Assembly (NCBI RefSeq): GCF_030816965.1
Contig: NZ_JAUSYQ010000002.1
Coordinates: 2,108,001 to 2,172,000 of the forward strand
From: Streptomyces canus
GTDB lineage: Bacteria; Actinomycetota; Actinomycetes; Streptomycetales; Streptomycetaceae
Direction of reading: 5' to 3'
Length of the DNA stretch: 64,000 nucleotides
The position numbers were made by a program, and so were the translations under genes. This document shows, piece by piece, positions 1 to 7,897 of this stretch (position 1 is the first letter of the stretch; the number at the start of each line of letters is the position of its first letter). Under the pieces are notes generated by a model that saw nothing but the letters and a program-made list of their open reading frames with translations, was not told the DNA's origin and made no database searches.

Positions 1-672
1 GGCGATGCAGAAGCACAGGGCGGTGCCGACGCCGGCGCCGCTGAGGGTGTCCGGGTTGAAGGCGTGCAGGGACAGGCCCTGGGCCGCGGGGTCGGCGACC
101 GCGGCGACGTCGAAGATGACGACCAGGGCGACCTCGACGATGAGCAGGACGCCGAGCACACGCGCGTTGACGTCGATCTTCAGCCAGCCCAGCGCGCCGA
201 CGACCAGGGCGGCCACCAGCGCCGGTATCCACCAGGCCACCGACAGGTCGGCGTAGGTGGCGAACAGCCCGGAGACCTCGAAGCCGAAGATGCCGTAGAT
301 GCCGACCTGGAGGGCGTTGTAGGCGACCAGGGCGACGAGGGCCGCGGCCGCACCTGCCGTGCCGCCGAGGCCGCGGGAGATGTAGGCGTAGAAGGCGCCG
401 GCGTTGTGGACGTGCCGGCTCATCTCGGCGTAGCCCACGCTGAACAGGACGAGGACCAGGCCGAGGACGACGTAGAGCAGGGGCTGGCCGACGATCCCCA
501 TCACCGCGAATGTGGTGGGCATGACACCCGCGACGACCATGAGGGGGGCGGTCGCGGCGAGGACGGAGAGCAGCAGGCCTCCGGTGCCGAGGCGGCCGGC
601 GCGCAGCGCGCGCTCCTGCCCCTTGAACGTACTGATGTCTGGTCTGCTCTTGCTGGAACTCTCGGTGGCCAT
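1..672 (-). CDS. APC-superfamily amino acid permease (C-terminus beyond window)
   Basis: The reverse strand reads openly from the ATG at 672 to the window edge, so only about 224 N-terminal residues are seen. The start is MATESSSKSRPD, followed by a cytoplasmic tail and a first helix beginning LGTGGLLLSVLAATAPLMVV. This is the usual APC (amino acid/polyamine/organocation) opening, with a glycine-rich, helix-breaking TM1. Further hydrophobic segments follow, including one around the motif GIYGIFGFEVSG. The likely role is proton-coupled uptake or exchange of an amino acid or amine; the substrate cannot be told. It starts 29 bp after the upstream cytoplasmic-protein gene on the same strand, so the two may be cotranscribed. 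Family assignment is firm and substrate unknown. Confidence 0.85.
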   Translation of the reverse strand, partial: MATESSSKSRPDISTFKGQERALRAGRLGTGGLLLSVLAATAPLMVVAGVMPTTFAVMGIVGQPLLYVVLGLVLVLFSVGYAEMSRHVHNAGAFYAYISRGLGGTAGAAAALVALVAYNALQVGIYGIFGFEVSGLFATYADLSVAWWIPALVAALVVGALGWLKIDVNARVLGVLLIVEVALVVIFDVAAVADPAAQGLSLHAFNPDTLSGAGVGTALCFCIA

Positions 673-701
673 GGGGACCGTCCTTCTGGGGTTCGGGGGT
701 G

Positions 702-1652
702 CTACACCGTGCCGAGCGCGCGGTCGCGGGCGGCACGGAAGGCGGAGTACGGCTCGTGGTCCGGATAGGACCAGGGAGCCGGGGTGGGGCGTTCGCCGAT
801 GCGGTGGAAGAGGGCGGCGGCCTCCGCGCCGCGGCCTTCGCAGACCTTCGCGTGGGCGAGGAAGTTGAGGTCGACCAGGCGGCGGGGGTGGCCCTCGTGC
901 TCCCATTCCAGCCACCAGTCGAAAGCCGCCTTCATCACCTGCCGGGCCCGTCGTCCGGTCCAGTGGCCGGAGGCGGCGGGGTCGCGCGGCTCGTGCCCGG
1001 CGGCGGCCAGGGCCCGGTAGCGCTCGGCGTGCGCGATGACGGGCAGGATCGCGAGCGGTGAGTCGGCAGGGGCCTGCTCGGCGGCCCAGTTGGCGAAGTC
1101 ATAGACCTCGTGCAGCGGATCGGGGCCCGCCTCGGCCCGGCGCTCGGCGAGCCGGGCGACCATCAGATGGTGGGCGTGGTGGTGGTCGGCGTGCCGCTGC
1201 CGGATCTCGCCGAAGACCTCGGCCACCTCGTCCGCCGCCCCGAGGTCACGCTCCAGCAGGAGCAGGCCGAGCCAGGGGGTGGGGTCGGCGGGCAGGCGGT
1301 GGGCCGCGGTCCGGCAGGCGTCGCGGGCTGGGGCGGGCTTTCCCTTGCCCCGCAGCACCCGCTGGACCAGGGCGAGGGCGAGCAGTACGGCGGCGTCGCC
1401 GGAGTCCGGCTCGGCCACCAGCCAGTCCCTGGCCCAGGCGTCGCTGTACGGCTCGGCGGCGAGAACCGTGATCCGGTGGCCCCGCCGGTCCCACTCGTCA
1501 CCCGTCCGGGCGAGCAGCGCACGGGCCGCCTGCCATCTGCCCTGCACCAAAGCGGCACGCGCGTCGATGAGTTCGGCGTCGTCGAGGGCCGCGTCGAAGG
1601 CCTGGGCGGCGCGTTTTCGACTGCGGCCGAAGGGTGGCGGTGGCGGGGACAC
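702..1652 (-). CDS. Conserved cytoplasmic protein of unknown function with TPR-like helices
   Basis: The product is 316 residues with no signal peptide or membrane segment. It is rich in alanine, arginine and aromatic residues arranged as short amphipathic helices, for example around LVQGRWQAARALLARTG and PTPWLGLLLLERDLGAADE, which look like degenerate tetratricopeptide repeats. A histidine cluster (HADHHHAHH) lies near the middle. GTG at 1652 was chosen because a GAGG lies about 12 nt upstream and the longer reading frame adds low-complexity arginine-rich sequence. No catalytic motif is visible. It probably shares a transcript with the downstream permease. The function is unknown, and a scaffold or partner-binding role is only a guess from the helix pattern. 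Confidence 0.7.
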   Translation of the reverse strand: MSPPPPPFGRSRKRAAQAFDAALDDAELIDARAALVQGRWQAARALLARTGDEWDRRGHRITVLAAEPYSDAWARDWLVAEPDSGDAAVLLALALVQRVLRGKGKPAPARDACRTAAHRLPADPTPWLGLLLLERDLGAADEVAEVFGEIRQRHADHHHAHHLMVARLAERRAEAGPDPLHEVYDFANWAAEQAPADSPLAILPVIAHAERYRALAAAGHEPRDPAASGHWTGRRARQVMKAAFDWWLEWEHEGHPRRLVDLNFLAHAKVCEGRGAEAAALFHRIGERPTPAPWSYPDHEPYSAFRAARDRALGTV

Positions 1653-2125
1653 CGTGTGGGTTTTCCTCACGGAACATGGCGCGTGACGGGTGGGGCGAAA
1701 GGGCGAGACGGAAGTGGTGGGGCGGAAGGGGCGCCTGGGCGGACACGCGCAGGCCGACCGTCGATGTGGGCAGGTCGGCGGGCCGATTCGCACCGCCATC
1801 GACTGATCACGGACAGCCAACCGCCCGCCAATGGTTTGCGTCAAGGGCCGAAGGCGCGTTACACGCGTCAACTCTCCATACTTGAGAGGAAGTTGTGGCG
1901 AAGCGGTGCTGGTGGGACCGGGTCAAGCGCCCGCGTCTGTGGCGTACGCCATGGCGCCGCGCTTCCTCGCACCGCACCATGACAGGAACCCCCGCTGCCG
2001 AGAACGGCGGCGGCGGCCGAGTCGACAGCCCGAATACGGGTACTCCCAGGGGCAAGCCGGACACTGGGACGCTACAGTCGGCGACAACCACCCCGCCGCC
2101 CGGCCGGACGATCGAGGTACGCAGC
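1653..2125. other. Intergenic region between divergent genes
   Basis: This 473-bp gap separates the leftward cytoplasmic-protein gene from the rightward DMT transporter, so it should carry promoters in both directions. Frames that stay open here lack a ribosome site and credible composition. An imperfect inverted repeat (CAACTCTC at 1869-1876, GAGAG at 1884-1888, AGTTG at 1891-1895) is the only structured element I noticed. I see no clear -10/-35 pair. Confidence 0.4.
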
Positions 2126-3019
2126 GTGTCGGTTCTGGTTCTGATTCTCGCCGTGAGTGCTGCCTGTTGCCTGGGCTTCGGCTTCGTGCTCCAGCAGAAC
2201 GCGGCCCGTCAGGCCCCGCTGAGCGACTTCCTCTCGCCCCGGCTGCTCCTCGACCTGGTGAAGGTGCCGCGCTGGCTCGGCGGTATCGGCCTGATGGTGG
2301 CCGGCATGGTCCTCGGCGCGATCGCGCTGGGCCAGGGCGAGGTCTCCCTGGTCGAACCCCTCCTCGCCACGAACCTCCTCTTCGCCCTGGCCCTCTCCCG
2401 CAAGCAGACGAAGCAGCCGCTGGGCCGCCAGGGCTGGGCGGGGCTCGCACTGCTCGCGGGCGGGGTGACCGCGTTCATCGTGGCGGGTGAGCCACGCGGC
2501 GGTACGGCGGTCACCGATCCCTTCCGCCACTGGCTGATCATCGGCGCCATGATCGGCCTCGCCCTGTTGCTCACGACCTACGCCAAACGCTCCCGCCTCA
2601 GCTCGGGCCCGGTCCTGCTGGCCCTGGCCGCCGGTCTGCTGTACGGCGTCCAGGACGCCCTCACCCGGGTCAGCGGCCAGCGCTTCTCCGAGGGCGGCCT
2701 CGCCGAGCTGCTGACCGGCTGGCAGCCGTACGCCGTGCTGGTGCTCGGGGTCACCGGCCTCGTCCTGGTGCAGAGCGCGTTCGAAACCGCGCCCCTGCGG
2801 ATGTCGCTGCCCGCGCTGACCGCGGCCCAGCCGCTCGCCGGGATCGTGTGCGGGGTGGGCTTCCTGGGCGACCGGCTGCGCACCGACACCGCTGCGCTGA
2901 CCTGGGAGGCGGTGGGGCTCGCGGCCGTCGTCGCGGGCATCGTGCTGCTGGGGATGCACCCCGCGATGCCGCGCGGGGCCGCCCGGTCGGAACCTGCGCG
3001 CGACCTCCAGCCGAGCTGA
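2126..3019 (+). CDS. DMT (EamA-like) family membrane transporter
   Basis: The 297-residue product is almost entirely hydrophobic, with about nine to ten predicted helices. It opens MSVLVLILAVSAACCLGFGF without a cleavable signal. The alternating helix / short-loop pattern, the internal GEVSLVEPLLATNLLFALAL segment and the C-terminal half beginning near TAAQPLAGIVCGVGFLGDRL match drug/metabolite transporters. That part resembles the E..P.. repeat junction of EamA modules. GTG at 2126 has GAGG at 2114-2117, 8 nt upstream. A longer frame upstream would add a polar, arginine-rich leader and is rejected. The substrate is unknown. It stands alone, followed by the duplicated leader of the NUDIX gene. 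Confidence 0.8.
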   Translation: MSVLVLILAVSAACCLGFGFVLQQNAARQAPLSDFLSPRLLLDLVKVPRWLGGIGLMVAGMVLGAIALGQGEVSLVEPLLATNLLFALALSRKQTKQPLGRQGWAGLALLAGGVTAFIVAGEPRGGTAVTDPFRHWLIIGAMIGLALLLTTYAKRSRLSSGPVLLALAAGLLYGVQDALTRVSGQRFSEGGLAELLTGWQPYAVLVLGVTGLVLVQSAFETAPLRMSLPALTAAQPLAGIVCGVGFLGDRLRTDTAALTWEAVGLAAVVAGIVLLGMHPAMPRGAARSEPARDLQPS

Positions 3020-3047
3020 CGCGCGCCCGCCGGGACGGACGGCACGG

Positions 3048-3134
3048 GCGCTGCTGCTTGGATAGGGGCATGAGCGCTGTTGCTTGGATGGGGCATGAGC
3101 GCTGCTGCTTGGATAGGGGCATGAGCGCTGCTGA
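3048..3134 (+). repeat. Tandem 26-bp repeats duplicating the NUDIX start region
   Basis: Three consecutive copies of a unit reading GCGCTGCTGCTTGGATAGGG plus GCATGA lie at 3048-3073, 3074-3098 and 3099-3124, with a partial fourth from 3125. Each copy contains ATGAGCGCTG, the start of the following NUDIX gene. Copy 2 is 25 bp because one A is lost and has one T for C change. The ATG at 3070 is therefore in frame with the gene, while the ATG at 3095 opens a nine-codon frame (MSAAAWIGA) that stops at 3124, overlapping the true ATG at 3121. Confidence 0.9.
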
Positions 3135-3636
3135 CGAGATCCTCGACATCGTCGACGAGAACGACAACGTCGTCGCCCAGTCCCCACGCGGCGAGGCCTA
3201 CGCCGAGGGGCTGCGCCACCGCTGCGTCTTCATCCGGGCCACAGACGCCGAGGGCCGCCTCTTCGTCCACCGCCGCACTCCGACGAAACTCGTCTTCCCG
3301 TCGCTCTACGACATGTTCGTCGGCGGAGTGGTCGGCGCGGGCGAGTCCTACGACGACGCGGCCCTGCGCGAGGCCGAAGAGGAACTCGGCGTGAGCGGGC
3401 TGCCCCGCCCGGAGTTCCTCTTCAAGTTCCTGTACGACGACGGGGCCGGCCGGACCTGGTGGTCCGCGGTCTACGAGGTCCGCTGCGAGCTCCCGGTCAG
3501 CCCCCAGGTCGAGGAGGTCGCCTGGTACGACTTCCTGCCGGAGGACGAGGTGGAGCTGCGCCTGCGGGACTGGGAGTGGGTGCCGGACGGGCTGGCCGCC
3601 TACGAGCGGCTCAAGGCGTACCGGTCGATGGGCTGA
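3121..3636 (+). CDS. NUDIX hydrolase
   Basis: This 171-residue single-domain protein has a complete Nudix box at residues 69-91: G-x5-E-x7-REAEEELGV, with the catalytic REAEEE glutamates present. The fold around it (ENDNVVAQSPRGEAYAEGLRHR at the N-terminus; HRRTPTKLVFP before the box) is of the type found near isopentenyl-diphosphate isomerases and uncharacterised Nudix phosphatases. It probably hydrolyses a nucleotide or isoprenoid diphosphate in the cytosol, substrate unknown. ATG 3121 is the conservative start. ATG 3070, in frame, would add 17 residues (MSAVAWMGHERCCLDRG) created by the upstream tandem repeat. No strong Shine-Dalgarno separates the two options. Confidence 0.88.
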   Translation: MSAADEILDIVDENDNVVAQSPRGEAYAEGLRHRCVFIRATDAEGRLFVHRRTPTKLVFPSLYDMFVGGVVGAGESYDDAALREAEEELGVSGLPRPEFLFKFLYDDGAGRTWWSAVYEVRCELPVSPQVEEVAWYDFLPEDEVELRLRDWEWVPDGLAAYERLKAYRSMG

Positions 3637-3686
3637 GCGGGGCCCGCACCACGTCGTTCGGTAACCCGGCCGATAGGCTCGTGCGC

Positions 3687-4079
3687 GTGATCGATTTCGC
3701 ACGGAACGTCCGCGTCTGGTTCGCCCCCGACGAGGTCCGGCAGGAGGGCCGTACCCCCGACTACCGGTTCTCGCTGGCCAATGAACGCACCTTCCTGGCC
3801 TGGCTGCGCACCGCGCTCGCACTGATCGGCGGCGGCTTCGCCGTGGACCAGTTCCTGCCGGATCTGCGCTGGGGCTGGCGGGTGGGCCTGGCACTCGTGC
3901 TGCTCGCGGCGGGCGTGCTGTGCTCGTTGCGGGCGGTCAACCACTGGGTGCGGTGCGAGCGGGCGATGCGGCGGGGCGAGGATCTGCCGGTGTCCCGGTT
4001 CCCGGCGCTGCTGAGCCTGGTGGTCGCGGTGGTGGCCGTGGCCATGGTCGTCGTGGTGCTCGTCGGGTGGGAGGGATGA
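3687..4079 (+). CDS. DUF202 (YidH-type) membrane protein
   Basis: The 130-residue protein has the DUF202 hallmark LANERTFLAWLRTALALIGGGFA near residue 30, followed by three predicted transmembrane helices (roughly 37-57, 62-82, 104-126). A GTG at 3681 is also possible; 3687 gives the usual N-terminus MIDFARNVRVWF. It ends in an ATGA overlap with the next gene, which belongs to the same family, so the two are probably translationally coupled and may form a hetero-oligomer. The family's biochemical role is not established. Confidence 0.85.
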   Translation: MIDFARNVRVWFAPDEVRQEGRTPDYRFSLANERTFLAWLRTALALIGGGFAVDQFLPDLRWGWRVGLALVLLAAGVLCSLRAVNHWVRCERAMRRGEDLPVSRFPALLSLVVAVVAVAMVVVVLVGWEG

Positions 4080-4399
4080 GCGAGGCCGCCGCCGCGGAGC
4101 GCGACCCGGGGCTCCAGCCCGAACGCACCAGGCTCGCCTGGCGCCGTACGACCCTCTCGGGCACCGTCTCCGCGGTACTCGCCATGAAGACGGCCCTGCA
4201 CGGCGGCCCGTCCCCCGCCACACTCGTCGCCTGCGCCCTGTGCTGCGCCCTCTGGCTGGGCTTCCTCTCCCTCGCCCACCACCGCATCCGCACCCTGACC
4301 TCGTCGGACACACCGGGGGCCCTCACCCCGGGACAAGCCACGGCGGCGGTCGTGTGCACGGTGGCGACGGCGGTGTGCGGGGCGGCACTGGTGTTCTGA
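4076..4399 (+). CDS. DUF202 membrane protein, second member of pair
   Basis: The product has 107 residues. It keeps the family signature in shortened form (LQPERTRLAWRRTTLSGTVSAVLAMK) and three hydrophobic segments, ending CTVATAVCGAALVF at the membrane. It shares 4 bp (ATGA) with the upstream DUF202 gene, indicating a coupled two-gene unit. The two proteins differ clearly in sequence, so this is an old paralogous pair. Function unknown; location inner membrane. Confidence 0.82.
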   Translation: MSEAAAAERDPGLQPERTRLAWRRTTLSGTVSAVLAMKTALHGGPSPATLVACALCCALWLGFLSLAHHRIRTLTSSDTPGALTPGQATAAVVCTVATAVCGAALVF

Positions 4400-4549
4400 G
4401 CGGCTCGGCGCCCCCCACCCGAGCCCGGCCCCGCCCACCCTCGCCCCTACGGGGTACCCGTACGCCACGCAGACCTGAATATCCGCATACGCACCTTTCG
4501 CGTGACAGCCTGTCCGACGTCATCGCCCGTCGCTTCGAAGGTGAGCACC

Positions 4550-4846
4550 ATGACCACCCTCCACCACGAACACGCCTCGCACGCGCACACCCACGGCCCG
4601 GACTGCGGACACGCCGAGGTGCCGCACGAGGACCACGTCGACTACGCGCACGACGGTCATCTGCACCGCGAGCACGAGGGCCACTGGGACGAGTGCGAAC
4701 CCGGTGGACATGTCTCGCACGACGGTCACGAGCACCGGCACGGCCAGGACTGCGGACACGAGAGCGTCCTGCACGGCGACCATGTCGACTACGTCCACGA
4801 CGGCCACCGGCACGCCGCCCACGACGGCCACTGGGACGACCACTGA
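4550..4846 (+). CDS. Small histidine-rich putative metal-binding protein
   Basis: Of the 98 residues, about a quarter are histidine and another quarter acidic. Two halves repeat the same pattern: GPDCGHAEVPHEDHVDYAHD (residues 18-37) and GQDCGHESVLHGDHVDYVHD in the second half, each followed by GH(L/R)H and HWD. There is no signal peptide or membrane segment, so it is probably a cytosolic nickel, cobalt or zinc buffer, or a metallochaperone. ATG 4550 has GAAGG 8 nt upstream. A short inverted repeat, TATCCGCATA (TAT-n-CG-n-ATA), lies about 70 bp upstream and could be an operator for a metal sensor. Function is inferred from composition only. Confidence 0.75.
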   Translation: MTTLHHEHASHAHTHGPDCGHAEVPHEDHVDYAHDGHLHREHEGHWDECEPGGHVSHDGHEHRHGQDCGHESVLHGDHVDYVHDGHRHAAHDGHWDDH

Positions 4847-4944
4847 CCCGACCGGAAAGCACCGCCGACGGCTCCCCGACGCACCGCGCGGGGAGCTGTC
4901 GGCCTATCGTGGCCCGGATCACGTTCCCCTCCCCCCCTGGACGA

Positions 4945-4964
4945 CATACCGACCAGTCGGCATG
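4945..4964. promoter_or_regulatory. Probable TetR operator (site A)
   Basis: The sequence CATACCGACCAGTCGGCATG is a 20-bp palindrome with 8 of 10 paired positions. It lies 38 bp before the phosphotransferase start. Its left half is identical to the reverse complement of the right half of the site at 10365-10384, which precedes the operon encoding a TetR regulator. Confidence 0.7.
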
Positions 4965-5001
4965 ATGGTCGGGACCGTTCACGCGCGCGTAAGGAGCACA
5001 G

Positions 5002-6045
5002 ATGAGCCCCGATCATCCACCAGGACTCGATCTCGACCGGCTGCGCGGCCTGCTCGACCGCGAGCGGCCCGGCCTGGTGCACGGCCCTCTGACCGGCCGG
5101 CTGATCGAGGGCGGACGGTCGAATCTCACCTACGCGGTGTCGGACGGCACGTCGAAGTGGGTCGTACGGCGGCCCCCGCTGGGCCATGTCCTGGCCACCG
5201 CGCACGACATGAAGCGCGAACACCGGGTCATCAGCGCCCTGCATCCCACGAACGTGCCGGTGCCGAACGCGGTCCTGCTGTGCGAGAACCCCGAGAACGG
5301 GGCGGTGCCCGGCTCGCCCTTCTACGTCATGGAGTTCGTCGAGGGCACCCCGTACCGCACCGCCGACGAGCTCGCCCCCCTCGGGCCCGAGCGCACCCGC
5401 GACGCCGTGCTGTCCCTCGTCGACACCCTGGTCGAGCTGCACGCGGTGGACCCCGCCGGGGTGGGCCTCGCGGACTTCGGCCGCCCGGAGGGCTTCCTGG
5501 ACCGCCAGCTGCGCCGCTGGGGCAAGCAGCTGGACGCTTCCCGCAATCGCGACCTGGCCGGCATCGACGAGCTGCACGCGACTCTCGGCCGCCGTCTCCC
5601 GCAGTCCCCCGCGGCCACGGTCGTCCACGGCGACTACCGCCTCGACAACGTCCTGATGGGCGACGACGACGAGATCAAGGCGATCCTCGACTGGGAGATG
5701 TCGACCCTCGGCGACCCGCTCACCGATCTCGGCCTGCTGGTCATGTACAGCATGCCGCTGGGCATGCCCGACTCCCCCGTCTCCACGACCGCCGAGGCCC
5801 CGGGCCACCCGGACCCGGCCGAACTGGTCGCCCGGTACGCCGAGCGCTCCGGGCGGGACGTCTCCGCGGTGTCCTGGTACACGGCGTTCGCCTGGTTCAA
5901 GCTCGCCGTGATCCTGGAGGGCATCCACTACCGCTACACCCTGGGCCAGACGGTCGGCCGCGGTTTCGACCGCATCGGCGACCTCGTTCCGGTCTTCATC
6001 CAGCACGGTCTGACCACGCTTCACGACGGCATCCAGGAAGGCTGA
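5002..6045 (+). CDS. Phosphotransferase (APH-fold kinase, ACAD10/11 kinase-like)
   Basis: This 347-residue protein belongs to the aminoglycoside-phosphotransferase/choline-kinase fold. The N-lobe carries GRLIEGGRSNLTYAVSDG. The catalytic loop is VVHGDYRLDNVLM, around residue 210, and the metal-binding AILDWEMSTLGDPLTDLG follows. This subgroup is the bacterial counterpart of the N-terminal kinase domain of mammalian ACAD10/ACAD11, which phosphorylates 4-hydroxyacyl-CoA. An acyl-CoA dehydrogenase starts 5 bp after its stop, so kinase and dehydrogenase are split but adjacent here. The likely substrate is a hydroxyacyl-CoA rather than an antibiotic. Transcription is probably controlled through the palindrome at 4945. 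Confidence 0.85.
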   Translation: MSPDHPPGLDLDRLRGLLDRERPGLVHGPLTGRLIEGGRSNLTYAVSDGTSKWVVRRPPLGHVLATAHDMKREHRVISALHPTNVPVPNAVLLCENPENGAVPGSPFYVMEFVEGTPYRTADELAPLGPERTRDAVLSLVDTLVELHAVDPAGVGLADFGRPEGFLDRQLRRWGKQLDASRNRDLAGIDELHATLGRRLPQSPAATVVHGDYRLDNVLMGDDDEIKAILDWEMSTLGDPLTDLGLLVMYSMPLGMPDSPVSTTAEAPGHPDPAELVARYAERSGRDVSAVSWYTAFAWFKLAVILEGIHYRYTLGQTVGRGFDRIGDLVPVFIQHGLTTLHDGIQEG

Positions 6046-6050
6046 TCCGC

Positions 6051-7265
6051 ATGGACTTCGCGTTCGACGCGCGCACCGAGGAGCTGCGCGCCAAGCTGCT
6101 CGCCTTCATGGACGAGTACGTCTACCCCGCCGAGGCCGTCGCGGAGGAGCAGCGCGCCCTGCTGGCCTCGCCGTGGGACACCCCGGCCGTCGTCGAGGAA
6201 CTCAAGGCCGAGGCGCGCAGGCAGGGCCTGTGGAACCTCTTCCTGCCCGACGCCGAGTACGGCGCCGGCCTCACCAACCTCCAGTACGCCCCGCTCGCCG
6301 AGATCACCGGCCGCTCCCCGCAGCTCGCGCCCACCGCGCTGAACTGCGCGGCGCCCGACACCGGCAACATGGAGGTGCTCTCGCAGTTCGGTGACGAGCA
6401 GCAGAAGAAGCAGTGGCTGGAGCCGCTGCTGGCCGGTGAGATCCGCTCGGCGTTCGCGATGACCGAGCCGGAGGTCGCGTCCTCCGATGCCACGAACATC
6501 ACCACGTACATCGAGCGCGACGGCGACGAGTACGTCGTCACCGGCCGCAAGTGGTACATCTCCGGGGCGATGAACCCGGACTGCAAGATCTTCATCGTGA
6601 TGGGCAAGACCGACCCGGACGGTGAGGACATCCGCCGCCAGCAGTCCATGATCCTGGTCCCCCGGGACACCCCCGGCGTCACGGTCAGGCGGGCGATGCG
6701 GGTCTTCGGCTACGAGGACCACTCCCACGGCGGCCACGCCGAGGTGATCTTCGACCACGCGCGCGTACCGGCCTCGAACCTCATCGGCGAGGAGGGCGGC
6801 GGCTTCGCCATCGCCCAGGCCCGCCTCGGCCCCGGCCGGATCCACCACTGCATGCGGCTGATCGGCATGGCCGAGCGGGCGATCGAGCTGATGTGCCGCC
6901 GCGCGGTCTCCCGCGACGCCTTCGGCAAGGCGCTGGCCCAGCAGGGCGTGGTCCACAACTGGATCGCCGACGCACGCGTGACCGTCGAGCAGCTCCGCCT
7001 GCTGGTCCTGAAGACGGCCTGGCTGATGGACACCGTCGGCAACCGGGGTGCCCACACCGAGATCCAGTCCATCAAGATCGCCACGCCCCGCGCGGTCGTC
7101 GACATCATCGACCGGGCGATCCAGCTGCACGGTGCGGGCGGCGTCAGCCAGGACTTCCCGCTGGCCGAGCTGTACGCCGGCGCCCGCACCCTGATGATCG
7201 CGGACGGCCCGGACGAGGTCCACCAGCGCTCACTCGCGCGACGGGAGCTGAAGAAGTACCTCTAG
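6051..7265 (+). CDS. Acyl-CoA dehydrogenase (ACAD10/11-like)
   Basis: This is a full-length 404-residue FAD flavoprotein. The acyl/FAD-binding motif FAMTEPEVASSDATNI is near residue 140, RDAFGKALAQQGVV lies in the C-terminal helical domain, and IQLHGAGGVSQDFPLAELYAGART precedes the terminal GPDEVHQRSLARRELKKYL. The GPDEVH ending is typical of the ACAD10/11 branch rather than classical short-chain dehydrogenases. With the kinase 5 bp upstream it would act on a phosphorylated 4-hydroxyacyl-CoA, removing phosphate and leaving an enoyl-CoA for beta-oxidation. That role is inferred from the mammalian enzymes; the simple alternative is ordinary acyl-CoA dehydrogenation. Confidence 0.9.
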   Translation: MDFAFDARTEELRAKLLAFMDEYVYPAEAVAEEQRALLASPWDTPAVVEELKAEARRQGLWNLFLPDAEYGAGLTNLQYAPLAEITGRSPQLAPTALNCAAPDTGNMEVLSQFGDEQQKKQWLEPLLAGEIRSAFAMTEPEVASSDATNITTYIERDGDEYVVTGRKWYISGAMNPDCKIFIVMGKTDPDGEDIRRQQSMILVPRDTPGVTVRRAMRVFGYEDHSHGGHAEVIFDHARVPASNLIGEEGGGFAIAQARLGPGRIHHCMRLIGMAERAIELMCRRAVSRDAFGKALAQQGVVHNWIADARVTVEQLRLLVLKTAWLMDTVGNRGAHTEIQSIKIATPRAVVDIIDRAIQLHGAGGVSQDFPLAELYAGARTLMIADGPDEVHQRSLARRELKKYL

Positions 7266-7273
7266 GAGGCGCT

Positions 7274-7897
7274 CTACGGCCGCAGGGCCCGCAGGAGGAG
7301 GTCGGCCAGGTGGTCGGCCACCTCCTGCGGGCCCATCGGGCCGTCCGGGCGGTACCAGGTCGACAGGTGGTGGACGGACCCGAAGTGGTAGTCCACGACG
7401 AGATCGGCCGGGGTCGCCTTCGAGAAGACGCCCGCTTCCTGGCCCTCCTCGATGAGCGCGCGGAACCGCTCGTGGTACTTCCGCCGCTCGGCGCGCACCT
7501 GCTTGTTCTTCTCGGGGCTCAGGTGGTGCATCGAGCGGAAGAAGATCATCGCGTCGTCGAGGTTCTCGATCGTGGTGACGACGACGTCGGCCGCCGCCGC
7601 CCGAAGCCGCTTCTCGATCGGCTCGTCGGCGTTCGCGAGCGCGTCGAGGCGCTCCTGCTGCACGCGCAGCACGCGCGCGTACACCTCGTGCAGGAGGTCG
7701 TCCTTGGAGCCGAAGTAGTGGTACAGCGCCCCCTTGGTGACGCCGGCCGCCTCGACGATCTCCTGCACGGAGGTGCGGTCGTAGCCCTGCTCGGCGAAGA
7801 GCCGGGTGGCGGCGGCCAGCAGCCGCTGCGGGACGGGCGTACCGTCTCCGTCCGTCGTCCTGGGCACTGTGCCGCCACCTGCCTTTCGAGAGGTCAT
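7274..7897 (-). CDS. TetR-family regulator of the acyl-CoA operons
   Basis: The 207-residue protein has an N-terminal helix-turn-helix at about residues 23-70 (RLFAEQGYDRTSVQEIVEAAGVTKGALYHYFGSKDDLL), the standard TetR signature. A helical ligand domain follows, with aromatic and methionine-rich segments (MIFFRSMHHLS). It is the last gene of an SDR / ligase / TetR operon, and its ATG overlaps the ligase stop by 4 bp. Two matching 20-bp palindromes, at 4945 and 10365, precede this operon and the kinase/dehydrogenase operon, making it the best candidate regulator of both. Acyl-CoA intermediates are the expected inducers, by analogy with other TetR regulators of lipid catabolism. Confidence 0.88.
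   Translation of the reverse strand: MTSRKAGGGTVPRTTDGDGTPVPQRLLAAATRLFAEQGYDRTSVQEIVEAAGVTKGALYHYFGSKDDLLHEVYARVLRVQQERLDALANADEPIEKRLRAAAADVVVTTIENLDDAMIFFRSMHHLSPEKNKQVRAERRKYHERFRALIEEGQEAGVFSKATPADLVVDYHFGSVHHLSTWYRPDGPMGPQEVADHLADLLLRALRP

Noticed and set aside
1895..2125. Upstream extension of the DMT transporter from ATG 1895
   Set aside because: The added 77 residues are polar and arginine-rich with no ribosome site. GTG 2126 has GAGG at proper distance and gives the expected first helix.
4400..4549. Zur box upstream of the histidine-rich gene
   Set aside because: No TGAAAATnATTTTCA-like sequence is present. Only the short TATCCGCATA repeat is seen, too weak to assign a regulator.
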